Below are positions 7,729 to 14,725 of a stretch of 16,235 nucleotides of DNA, in pieces. Positions within the stretch are counted from its first letter, which is position 1. The number at the start of each line of letters is the position of its first letter. The notes below the pieces were generated by a model. That model had not been told where the DNA came from. It made no database searches and saw only the letters and a program-made list of their open reading frames with translations. A program made the position numbers and the translations under genes. The stretch is from DATDQA01 sp035292505 (GTDB lineage Bacteria > Bacteroidota > Bacteroidia > Chitinophagales > Saprospiraceae): contig DATDQA010000074.1 in assembly GCA_035292505.1 (NCBI GenBank), forward strand, positions 1 to 16,235, read 5' to 3'.

Positions 7729-10119
7729 ATGCTGAAATACCTCATTGTATGTCTGCTTAACGGCTTCACCTATAGTGCATTTTGCCAACAAACGGTACTC
7801 GTTTTCGGAGATGCCAATAAAACGGTGAAAGAAAAACTCACCCTGAGTGGGCGCGTACTCGATGCGGATAGCGGTCAACCAATTTCTGAGGCGGTGCTGC
7901 ACCTACAGCCCATTGACAAAAACAGTGTGACAGAAGAAGACGGCAGTTATGCACTGACGATCCCTGCAGGCATTTACACACTGAGCATACGTTTTTTGGG
8001 ATACAAAGAATATATGGCCGAAATCCATATCTATCGCAATGCCATACATGATTTTATACTGGAAGCAGGTCCTATTGAACTTCAGGGAATTACAATCAGA
8101 GGAAACAAAACGGATGACAACATCACTTCGGTGATGGGAAGCATGGAACAGTTGAGCATTGAAAAACTGGAGCGGCAGGCGAAATTTTTAGGAGAGATGG
8201 ACGTGCTACGCAGCTTGCAATCAGTCACCGGTGTGACGAGTGCAGGCGAGGGTGCTTCAGGCTTTAATGTGCGTGGCGGCGACAGCGACGAGAACCTGGT
8301 ATTGATGGAAGACAATCTGGTCATCAACCCAGTGCACGCACTCGGTTTTTTCTCGCTTTTCCATCCGGATATGGTCCAAGGGGTCACACTTTACAAGGGC
8401 GGAGTGCCTGCAAAGTACGGCGGACGCTTGTCGTCAGTGCTGGATGTGAAACTGCGGGAGGGTAATGACCAGCAACTGTCTGCCATGGGTGGCGTGGGTA
8501 TCGCCTCTTCTCGTCTTGTACTTGAAGGACCCATCGTGAAAAACAAAGCTTCATTCATCGTCGGGGCAAGGGCGAGTTACGTGGACTGGATTCTGAAACA
8601 AACCAGGAATGTAGACCTTCGCAAAAGCCAGGCTTTTTTCTACGACCTGACGGCAAAGGCAGACGCCCGCCTTAGCGAAACAACCAGGCTGGGAATCACA
8701 GCTTTCAACACCCGGGACAATTTTCAATTTGCCCACGAGGTAAAATTCGAATATGCCACTTCGAGCGGCTCATTTTACGTCCATCAGTTGCTCAGCGAAA
8801 AAATCAACATCAAGGCGATGGTGAATGCCGGGCAATACCTGAGCAAGCTTTTCGACGTGGACGGCAACGACAAGTCCGAATTCAGTACAAAGATCAGGTA
8901 CCTGCGTGGCGGGCTGAGCGGTTTTTACCAGCCGGCAAGGACATATCAAATGGAGCTTGGCATCGAGCAGATCAGCTACAGGATATCACCTGGCAGACTT
9001 GATGCTATTTCCGTCATCAAGCCGGAATTGCTGCCAGACGAGCAAGGCAACGAGACGGGTTTTTTCATTCACAACCAATGGACATTAAACAAGAAAATTG
9101 AGTTGATGGCCGGCCTGCGTTATGCGATTTACAAAAATCTCGGACCTGAGCGGGTGTTGCTCTATGATGAAGGAGTCCCAAAAACAGAAGAGACTATTGC
9201 GGACAGCGTACAATTTGCCGATGGCGAAAAAATCGTCCAATATTCGGGACTCGAACCGCGCATGTCGCTCCGGATAAGCATTGGCGAAGCAAGTTCAGTG
9301 AAGCTGGGTTACAACCGTTCATATCAGTTTTTTAGCCAGATATCCAATACTGCCTCCCCCACGCCGATTGACATCTGGCAGTTGTCGAACTATCATATCG
9401 AACCGCAACATGCGGACAATTTCTCGATCGGCTATTACCGCAACTTCAGGGAGAATACGATGCAGTCATACGTCGTGTTGTTTTATAGAGAGATTCACCA
9501 GCTTATTGACTATAAGGATTTTGCGCAACTGCTGCTCAATCATCACATTGAAACGGAATTGCTCACGGGTACCGGCAGAGCTTATGGAGCGGAGATGTAT
9601 TTCAACAAAGCCTATGGAAGGCACAGGTTCGAGGTCAATTATACTTTTTCACGTACGCTGCGCAAGGTAGAGGCATCGGCGACACAGGAATCGGTGAGTA
9701 GCGGTGACTGGTATCCTTCCAACTACGACAAGCCGCACAGCCTGAACCTTAACTACTTTTTCCAGATAAAACCGAAAAGCAGCTTCTCTGTGAACTTCAC
9801 ATATAGTACCGGCAGGCCAACGACAGCACCCGTAAGTTCATTTTCTACCAGCAACGTGCTGACTATCCCGATTTATTCAGAGCGCAATCAGTTCCGCATC
9901 CCCGATTACCATCGCCTCGACGTGGCGTACACGATCGGTCCCTGGGGCAATAAAAAACGCTGGCGCAATAGTCTGACCCTCTCTATTTACAACTTGTATT
10001 TCAGGAAAAATGCATTTTCTGTATTCTTCCGACAAAGACAGTTTAGCAGTGTGAAAGCATACCGGGTGTCGGTGTTGGGTACCATGTTTCCAGCTGTGAC
10101 GTATGATTTTAAATTTTAA
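7729..10119 (+). CDS. TonB-dependent outer-membrane receptor with carboxypeptidase-regulatory-like N-domain (partner of DUF4249)
   Basis: This is an outer-membrane active transporter of unknown substrate. Residues 1-19 are a signal peptide (ending SAFCQQ). A carboxypeptidase-regulatory-like domain covers about 38-115 (LSGRVLDADSGQPISEAVLHL, written LSGRVLDADSG then QPISEAVL; EEDGSYALTIPAG; IRFLGYKEY). A plug domain follows at about 120-240 (FNVRGGDSDENLVLMEDNLV and YKGGVPAKYGGRLSSVLDV), then a beta barrel of about 550 residues ending TYDFKF with the terminal Phe typical of barrel insertion. At 796 aa it is shorter than SusC-type receptors and is not followed by a SusD; instead a DUF4249 lipoprotein lies 263 bp downstream on the same strand, an arrangement I know from many Bacteroidota. 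It is divergent from the susCD operon and probably independently controlled. Confidence 0.92.
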   Translation: MLKYLIVCLLNGFTYSAFCQQTVLVFGDANKTVKEKLTLSGRVLDADSGQPISEAVLHLQPIDKNSVTEEDGSYALTIPAGIYTLSIRFLGYKEYMAEIHIYRNAIHDFILEAGPIELQGITIRGNKTDDNITSVMGSMEQLSIEKLERQAKFLGEMDVLRSLQSVTGVTSAGEGASGFNVRGGDSDENLVLMEDNLVINPVHALGFFSLFHPDMVQGVTLYKGGVPAKYGGRLSSVLDVKLREGNDQQLSAMGGVGIASSRLVLEGPIVKNKASFIVGARASYVDWILKQTRNVDLRKSQAFFYDLTAKADARLSETTRLGITAFNTRDNFQFAHEVKFEYATSSGSFYVHQLLSEKINIKAMVNAGQYLSKLFDVDGNDKSEFSTKIRYLRGGLSGFYQPARTYQMELGIEQISYRISPGRLDAISVIKPELLPDEQGNETGFFIHNQWTLNKKIELMAGLRYAIYKNLGPERVLLYDEGVPKTEETIADSVQFADGEKIVQYSGLEPRMSLRISIGEASSVKLGYNRSYQFFSQISNTASPTPIDIWQLSNYHIEPQHADNFSIGYYRNFRENTMQSYVVLFYREIHQLIDYKDFAQLLLNHHIETELLTGTGRAYGAEMYFNKAYGRHRFEVNYTFSRTLRKVEASATQESVSSGDWYPSNYDKPHSLNLNYFFQIKPKSSFSVNFTYSTGRPTTAPVSSFSTSNVLTIPIYSERNQFRIPDYHRLDVAYTIGPWGNKKRWRNSLTLSIYNLYFRKNAFSVFFRQRQFSSVKAYRVSVLGTMFPAVTYDFKF

Positions 10120-10155
10120 GTTCTCTCCGAAAATATGACTTACAGCTTTAAATTC

Positions 10156-10216
10156 GCGAAAAGGTGAGCCTTCGACTCGTTACCACTCGCTCAGGCCAGG
10201 GGCGCGAGAAGGTGAG
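10156..10216. repeat. REP-like element bounded by 13-bp direct repeats, between receptor and DUF4249 genes
   Basis: GCGAAAAGGTGAG (10156-10168) and GCGAGAAGGTGAG (10204-10216) match at 12 of 13 positions. They bracket a segment opening CCTTCGACTCG and containing CGCTCAGG (10169-10195), which resembles the common CCTTCGAC...GCTCAGG REP hairpin family. The surrounding gap (10120-10382) holds no convincing gene; a second short repeat ATTGAGAAT occurs near 10312 and 10330. Confidence 0.4.
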
Positions 10217-10382
10217 AAAAATGAAGAACAAAGAGCTACCAGATATTATGAGAATCGTAGCAGCACTTAGAGAAGCGACGGCTTGTTTAACTTTTCAGAT
10301 TGAACTTAGTATTGAGAATATCCTTCGAATTGAGAATCGTGCTTAATTTCAGATCGGTCGACTGCGACTTTTAAAGACTCAA

Positions 10383-11429
10383 GTGAAAATTAAAAACATT
10401 CAATTCCTTCTCTTCCCTTGTCTCCTTTTGACAAGCTGCATTGACGAAATAAAATTGAACGTACACACAGGACAACAACTGTTCGTGGTGGATGGCCTTA
10501 TCACTGACAGTATGCAGATCCATACCGTCAAAGTCAATTATAGCGCCATCATCGGCAATGTGAGTACTGACAACGTGATGACCCCGGTGAGGGGTGCAAG
10601 CGTTCGCGTGCTGGACGATGCCGGAGGAAGCTTCACATTTACTGAAACAGACAATGGGGTCTATTCCCGCTCAATGCAGGGCGAAGTGGGCAAGGCCTAC
10701 CATGTGGAGATAAAAACTGCAAACGGAAAAACTGTGCTCAGCCACCCTGCCGTATTGTCGAATGCCCCTCCGCTACTTCCAGCTACCGTTAAAGTCTTCG
10801 AAGAATTGACCATCAGTCAGACAGGCAGGAGTATTTACAATGAGAGGTTGTCGTTGGAAATGAATACTGACGTGTCTAACGTCACGGACCGTCCGTATCT
10901 CCGCTGGAGGGCGACCGGCGAGTACGAGTTTGGGGAAGACTACCCAGGCATCATCTCACGGAAGATTTGTTATATCAAACAGAACATTGACTTCAATAAT
11001 ATCAAGATTTTCGACACCCATGAACTTGCGGGTGTCCTTTTAACAGACGAACCTTTTCTCATCACAAAATATGATTATCGATATGCATTCCAATACTGTT
11101 TCCATCTGTACCAGTATTCCATCAGCGCTGACGAGTATAAATACTGGAAGAACGTTCAAGACATTGTAAACATTGATGGCAGCCTTCTTGAACCACCACC
11201 CGGTACGGTGAAGGGCAACCTCTACAACCCCGACGACCTTAACGACCGGATTTTGGGATACTTTTCCGTCGCGGGTGTCTTCTACACGCGGCAATTCTCC
11301 AATGCAATTTCTTTAGGATTTTCCGCTCCGCCACTTTGTAGTATATGGCCACCGCAACAACCGGAATGTGGGAACTGTTTGACCATTCCGAAGAGTTCGG
11401 TGACGAGACCGGAGTATTGGGAGCCTTAA
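10383..11429 (+). CDS. DUF4249 family outer-membrane/surface lipoprotein
   Basis: The family is of unknown molecular function and in Bacteroidota is commonly encoded beside TonB-dependent receptors; a receptor-accessory or ligand-binding role is inference. The start is GTG at 10383; residues 1-18 form a lipoprotein signal with lipobox LTSC and lipidation at Cys19. The N-terminal half carries Ig-like DUF4249 signatures: LFVVDGLITD at about 33-42, VRGASVRVLDD, FTFTETDNGVYSR, and GKAYHVEIKTANGK. The C-terminal half has the usual Cys pairs, ending with PECGNC and RPEYWEP, which matches the normal family ending, so the 348-residue protein looks complete. It lies 263 bp after the receptor gene, with a repeat between, so it may be in the same transcript or have its own promoter. 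No Shine-Dalgarno is visible. Plus-strand neighbours downstream: none before the convergent UbiA-type gene. Confidence 0.88.
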   Translation: MKIKNIQFLLFPCLLLTSCIDEIKLNVHTGQQLFVVDGLITDSMQIHTVKVNYSAIIGNVSTDNVMTPVRGASVRVLDDAGGSFTFTETDNGVYSRSMQGEVGKAYHVEIKTANGKTVLSHPAVLSNAPPLLPATVKVFEELTISQTGRSIYNERLSLEMNTDVSNVTDRPYLRWRATGEYEFGEDYPGIISRKICYIKQNIDFNNIKIFDTHELAGVLLTDEPFLITKYDYRYAFQYCFHLYQYSISADEYKYWKNVQDIVNIDGSLLEPPPGTVKGNLYNPDDLNDRILGYFSVAGVFYTRQFSNAISLGFSAPPLCSIWPPQQPECGNCLTIPKSSVTRPEYWEP

Positions 11430-11513
11430 GACTGGCAGCAGCCTTACCTGGTTTGGTACCACCACAGGTTGTTCCCTATAAATAGAGGCGATGACAACTC
11501 CCCGATATTGGCG

Positions 11514-11651
11514 TCACCCGGTGTTTCCAGCATATGCCTGCTGCAGTATTTTGATATTCAGTTTCTTCATTTTCAAGATTGCCTGCATCACCCTTCATGA
11601 TTTTTTTGGATCCTTATCCGCCGTAAGTTGACCGATGATGGCGGGAACTAT
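11514..11651 (-). pseudogene. 3' remnant of a PhnB-like VOC-family gene with an internal stop
   Basis: The minus strand in one frame reads IVPAIIGQLTADKDPKKS, then TGA (11595-11597), then RVMQAILKMKKLNIKILQQ and AYAGNTG before a final TGA (11514-11516). This matches the C-terminal tail I know from PhnB-like / 3-demethylubiquinone methyltransferase-like VOC proteins (WQIVP..LGEL..DKDPEK..RVMQAM.KM.K.DI..L..AY.G). Only about 45 of roughly 150 expected codons remain; the conserved tail begins abruptly at 11651, 18 bp from the UbiA gene, so the 5' part is deleted. A nonsense codon sits in what remains. This is a dead gene, not an expressed ORF. The rest of the 11430-11669 gap shows nothing recognisable. 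Confidence 0.75.
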
Positions 11652-11669
11652 GGGGTCGGGTGGTGAGTC

Positions 11670-12530
11670 CTACGTCCACACCCAATACCCAAACGCCATT
11701 AAAAACATCGTCCCATCCAATAACCCACTGTAATAATGATCATCCAGATTCATTTGTGAATTCCAGATGAGGAGCGCAGTGATGACGCAACAAATCAAAT
11801 AGGGGATGACAAGCCTGTGATCATAGACTTGCATTGAGATCAATGCGAAAGCCAGCAAAGCGGAGATACCGAGAATAATCAGCGCAAGCACTTTCGCGCG
11901 ACGAACTCCAATCAACTGTGGTAATGTCTTCAGTCCTGATGTATCATCCACACGAAGATCTCGGATATCAAAGGGAATGGCAATGGCAAAGATGAAGAGT
12001 GCACGTTCAAAGAACAGAAGCGTACCGGATTTCCAATCCGCAGCTCCCGTATGCACAAACGGAATCAATCCGGTCAGCGCAGCCCATGCTGTAGAAATAA
12101 GAAAGATTTTTATGAATGAATAGTCACGCCATCGCTTTCTCTTCCCCAGAGGCACGACATACATAAAGCTGATCATACCAGGAAGAACCAACCACCACAT
12201 GATGTTCATCGGAAGATGTAACAGAAAATACAAGGTGCCCAATAAACCGATCACTCCATAGATGATGATAAAAGACCGGTACTTCCTGATCACTTCAAAC
12301 CGCCCTTGATCATGGTATACCTTTATATGTTCGAGGCCGGTAAGACGATGAATTGCGTAGAGCACGAGTGTGCCACAGAAGATAAAACCAACATAGGCAT
12401 CAGTTCCAATACCGCTTCCCGTAACATCATAAGTAAAGGTCACCAAGGCGGCAGCACAAGCGCCGATCCACAGACTGCTGTAGAGAATGAGATTCGAGAG
12501 TTTGCGGATAAGAGAAACGCCGTTCGCCAT
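11670..12530 (-). CDS. UbiA-type prenyltransferase-like integral membrane protein
   Basis: The 286-residue protein has about eight hydrophobic segments with loops like those of UbiA-superfamily prenyltransferases, which join isoprenoid diphosphates to aromatic or other acceptors in the inner membrane. The second Asp-rich motif is clear: FDIRDLRVDD at about 187-196, followed by GLKTLPQLIGVRRAK, as in family members. The loop at 126-138 (VVPLGKRKRWRDY) also fits. The first Asp motif (NDxxDxxxD) is not recognisable; the equivalent position reads YAIHRLTGLEHI (about 58-69). Function is therefore uncertain: a divergent family branch or a non-catalytic homologue. The start is ATG at 12530; a TTG at 12536 would add two residues. 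The ATG itself lies in a GCGAACA-type heptad array. It shares orientation with the M42/pyrE genes but is 447 bp from them, so it probably is not in that operon. Confidence 0.8.
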   Translation of the reverse strand: MANGVSLIRKLSNLILYSSLWIGACAAALVTFTYDVTGSGIGTDAYVGFIFCGTLVLYAIHRLTGLEHIKVYHDQGRFEVIRKYRSFIIIYGVIGLLGTLYFLLHLPMNIMWWLVLPGMISFMYVVPLGKRKRWRDYSFIKIFLISTAWAALTGLIPFVHTGAADWKSGTLLFFERALFIFAIAIPFDIRDLRVDDTSGLKTLPQLIGVRRAKVLALIILGISALLAFALISMQVYDHRLVIPYLICCVITALLIWNSQMNLDDHYYSGLLDGTMFLMAFGYWVWT

Positions 12531-12548
12531 TTGCAATTCGCTGTTCGC
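12514..12548 (-). repeat. GCGAACA-type heptad array containing the UbiA-type start codon
   Basis: Reading the minus strand from 12548, consecutive 7-mers are GCGAACA, GCGAATT, GCAAATG, GCGAACG, then GCGTTTC. The third unit supplies the ATG of the downstream gene. The same pattern, including the terminal GCGTTT, occurs in inverted orientation at 12944-12977. Confidence 0.6.
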
Positions 12549-12662
12549 AAAGAATTTTCACACAAAGACATGGAGATTTTCTCACACAACGGCACTACGA
12601 GCACGACGGTGTCTATAACAAACTGCACGGGCATTAGCAAATACAGCAGGAACAACAGATCG

Positions 12663-12743
12663 ATTTCCGTTGGCTTTCCGCGAGCGCAGAAGCTACTCTG
12701 CGGACTGCGTCCGCCGACGGCGGAGGCACTAGCCAGCGGAAAT
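12663..12743. repeat. 81-bp MITE-like element with 13-bp terminal inverted repeats
   Basis: ATTTCCGTTGGCT (12663-12675) and AGCCAGCGGAAAT (12731-12743) are inverted repeats with 12 of 13 pairs. Inside are two further hairpins: CGCAGA/TCTGCG (12685-12702) and TCCGCC/GGCGGA (12710-12724). The whole can fold as a branched cruciform or RNA structure. No transposase is present. Confidence 0.6.
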
Positions 12744-12760
12744 GTGAACAACAACCCCAC

Positions 12761-12786
12761 ATCCGGGGCTTCAGCCCCGAACCGGA
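12761..12786. repeat. GC-rich hairpin GGGGCT-tc-AGCCCC
   Basis: The nearly perfect palindrome ATCCGGGGCT TC AGCCCCG is followed by AACCGGAT, giving a stem of at least 6 bp (10 with a small bulge). It is a common intergenic palindrome type; it lacks a T-tract, so a terminator role is not supported. Confidence 0.5.
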
Positions 12787-12943
12787 TTCGTGCAACAGTG
12801 CAATATGTGAAACACACTGCACGACGCCTTGGAGATTTGTATAAGAAACGACTCCTTGCAAAAGTCAGTGAAAATGCGTATAAAATGGTTGCAACGAACT
12901 GAATTCTGACCTGAATTTGAGCTCTTTTGCAACTCGAAACCAA

Positions 12944-12977
12944 GCGAAGGGCCAACGGCGAACAGCGAACAGCGTTT
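12944..12977 (+). repeat. GCGAACA-type heptad array abutting the M42 stop codon
   Basis: Consecutive 7-mers are GCGAAGG, GCCAACG, GCGAACA, GCGAACA, then GCGTTTT, ending one base short of the TGA complement at 12978-12980. It is the inverted counterpart of the array at 12514-12548, about 400 bp away. Confidence 0.6.
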
Positions 12978-14057
12978 TCAAAAATACTTAAACGACTGTC
13001 CCGGTTTGATATGTCTCAGAGTTTCGTAGATCAGCTTGATCACATTTTCTACATCCATACGATGCGCCATCTCGACTGTCGTATGCATGTAGCGCAATGG
13101 AATAGAAATGAGCGCAGATGGAATGCCACCCCTTGCATAGGCGAAGGCATCAGTATCCGTACCTGTCACACGCGAGGAGGCCGACCTTTGGAAGACAATT
13201 TTGTTTTTGTCGGCAGCTTCAATGATCAGATCGAGCAGCAGGTTATGCACTGCGGGTGCATATGTCAGCGTGGGTCCCAGGCCAAGCTTGATATCGCCCA
13301 GTTTGCTTGCGGTGAGAAGAGGAGTATGCGTATCATGTGTCACATCTGTCACGAGCGCTACCTGCGGTGAGACAGTCTCCGCGATCATACTTGCTCCACG
13401 CAGTCCCACTTCCTCCTGCACGGCATTGACAATGTAAAGACCAAAGGGCAGTTTTGTTTTCTTCTCTTTGAGTAATCGCGCAACTTCTGCAATACAAAAT
13501 CCACCAAGTCTATTGTCGAGCGCACGTCCGACGAAGAAGTTCTTATTCATCACTTCAAAGCCTTCAGTATATGTCACCGCACAACCGATATGGATGCCCA
13601 TTTTCTCCACTTCTTTCTTATTCTTCGCACCGACGTCGATGAAGAGATTATCGACCTGAGGTGTTGGATTTGTTTCCTTATCCGTACGCATGTGGATTGC
13701 CGGCCATCCGAAAACTCCGCGGACGATTCCTTTTCTCGTATGGATGTTGACCCGTTTGCTGGGAGCGATGATCTGGTCTGATCCACCATTCCGAATGACA
13801 TGGATGAAACCCTTCTCAGTGATAAAATTCACGCTCCAGCCGATCTCGTCGGCATGGCCTTCGATTACGATTTTATATTCAGCTTTCGGATTGATGATGC
13901 CGTATGCAGTACCATAGGTATCGAGATGCCATTCATCGATATAAGGTTTCAGATATTCGAGCCAGATTTTTTGTCCACTATACTCATAGCCTGTGGGACT
14001 CGCGTTATTGAGATACGTGTTGAGAAATTCAAGAGATTCTTTCGTAATAATTGCCAT
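12978..14057 (-). CDS. M42 family metallopeptidase (glutamyl aminopeptidase/deblocking aminopeptidase type)
   Basis: M42 enzymes are cytoplasmic, di-metal (Zn/Co) aminopeptidases, often large tetrahedral dodecamers; older annotations call them endoglucanase M or FrvX. Expected metal and catalytic residues are present: His68 and Asp70 in EGHADEIG, Asp181 in GRALDNRLGG, Glu215/Glu216 in QEEVGLRGA, Asp238 in VTDVTHD, and His325 in PLRYMHTTVEM. The 359-residue length is normal for the family, and GTDTDAFAYARGGIPSALIS is characteristic. The gene starts 15 bp after the pyrE stop on the same strand, so it is likely co-transcribed behind pyrE. The connection to pyrimidine synthesis is positional only. 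Exact peptide specificity is not predictable. Confidence 0.94.
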   Translation of the reverse strand: MAIITKESLEFLNTYLNNASPTGYEYSGQKIWLEYLKPYIDEWHLDTYGTAYGIINPKAEYKIVIEGHADEIGWSVNFITEKGFIHVIRNGGSDQIIAPSKRVNIHTRKGIVRGVFGWPAIHMRTDKETNPTPQVDNLFIDVGAKNKKEVEKMGIHIGCAVTYTEGFEVMNKNFFVGRALDNRLGGFCIAEVARLLKEKKTKLPFGLYIVNAVQEEVGLRGASMIAETVSPQVALVTDVTHDTHTPLLTASKLGDIKLGLGPTLTYAPAVHNLLLDLIIEAADKNKIVFQRSASSRVTGTDTDAFAYARGGIPSALISIPLRYMHTTVEMAHRMDVENVIKLIYETLRHIKPGQSFKYF

Positions 14058-14072
14058 AGTGCTGGAAGAGAT

Positions 14073-14717
14073 TTATTCATTCGGAACTGCATTTGCCTGC
14101 CAGGCATTTGGATCGCTGTACCATGAAGTCAACAATGCAATGTCGGATTGTTTGATATGCCCGGATCGCTGCGCTACTTCGATGAGGGTGAGAAAATCGG
14201 TCAAAGTCTGAAATGCACAATGCGCTTCTTCAAACTTTTTCCTTGCCTCGTTGAAGTTGTATTGAAAGATTGCAATGACTGCTGCTACTTCACAGCCATG
14301 TTCCCGGAGTGCCCTGACGGCGGTCAAAGAACTGCCTCCTGTCGAAATCAGGTCTTCAATGACCAGTACTCTGGATTCCGGATCGACCTTTCCTTCTATG
14401 AGATTCTGCCGGCCATGTGTTTTCGCACTGCCGCGGACATAAGCAAAAGGTAATTTCATCCTGTCAGCAACGAGGGCGCCATACGCAATACCGGCTGTCG
14501 CCACACCTGCGATGAGATCCAGAGGTAAGCACAATTTAGCCTTGTCCAGGAAGCCTTCGATGATCAGATTGCGGACATAAGGATGGGATAGGGCAAGCCT
14601 GTTGTCACAGTAGACAGGGGAGCGCAAACCGGAAGTCCAGGTAAATGGATTTTGCGGGTTGAGTCGTATTGCATTTATTTGCAAGAGTTTTAACGCAATC
14701 TCTTCTGACAACATCAT
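14073..14717 (-). CDS. pyrE: Orotate phosphoribosyltransferase
   Basis: PyrE catalyses orotate + PRPP to orotidine 5'-monophosphate + diphosphate, the fifth step of de novo UMP synthesis, in the cytoplasm. The PRPP-binding motif VLVIEDLISTGGSS is at 117-130. The catalytic flexible loop YVRGSAKTHGRQNLIEG (93-109) keeps Lys99 and His101. The N-terminal substrate region FTWTSGLRSPVYCDNR (25-40) is typical. At 214 aa it is a full-length prokaryotic enzyme. ATG codons at 14717 and 14714 are adjacent; either could be used. It is followed after 15 bp by the M42 gene and is divergent from the Nudix gene, whose start is only 8 bp away. Confidence 0.96.
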   Translation of the reverse strand: MMLSEEIALKLLQINAIRLNPQNPFTWTSGLRSPVYCDNRLALSHPYVRNLIIEGFLDKAKLCLPLDLIAGVATAGIAYGALVADRMKLPFAYVRGSAKTHGRQNLIEGKVDPESRVLVIEDLISTGGSSLTAVRALREHGCEVAAVIAIFQYNFNEARKKFEEAHCAFQTLTDFLTLIEVAQRSGHIKQSDIALLTSWYSDPNAWQANAVPNE

Positions 14718-14725
14718 CTGTTTGC

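Larger units (their letters stand above)
12549..12943. other. Non-coding repeat mosaic between the UbiA-type and M42 genes
   Basis: This stretch lies between two inverted heptad arrays and holds no credible gene. It begins with sequence of the CACACAAAGACATGGAG type, which resembles a dispersed Bacteroidota repeat. It includes an 81-bp element with 13-bp inverted ends (12663-12743) and a GGGGCT/AGCCCC hairpin (12761-12786), then an imperfect GTGCA/TGCAC inverted repeat (about 12790-12824). ORFs across it on both strands translate the palindromes and have no family signature. Confidence 0.55.

Noticed and set aside
10164..10346. 60-residue plus-strand ORF between the receptor and DUF4249 genes
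   Set aside because: Its start overlaps a REP-like repeat; no recognisable domain, no ribosome-binding site and no sign of conservation.
12761..12786. Rho-independent terminator for the UbiA-M42 gap
   Set aside because: A strong stem but no following T-tract on either strand, and it does not sit at a gene end.
12440..12955. 171-residue minus-strand ORF (and a 198-residue plus-strand ORF at 12306-12902) in the UbiA-M42 gap
   Set aside because: They overlap the UbiA-type gene and translate the palindromic repeats (hairpins at 12663-12786); composition is low-quality and no family motif is visible.
14669..14725. Upstream ATG extending the Nudix protein by 19 residues
   Set aside because: It would overlap the 5' end of pyrE by 49 bp; the added residues look like antisense pyrE.
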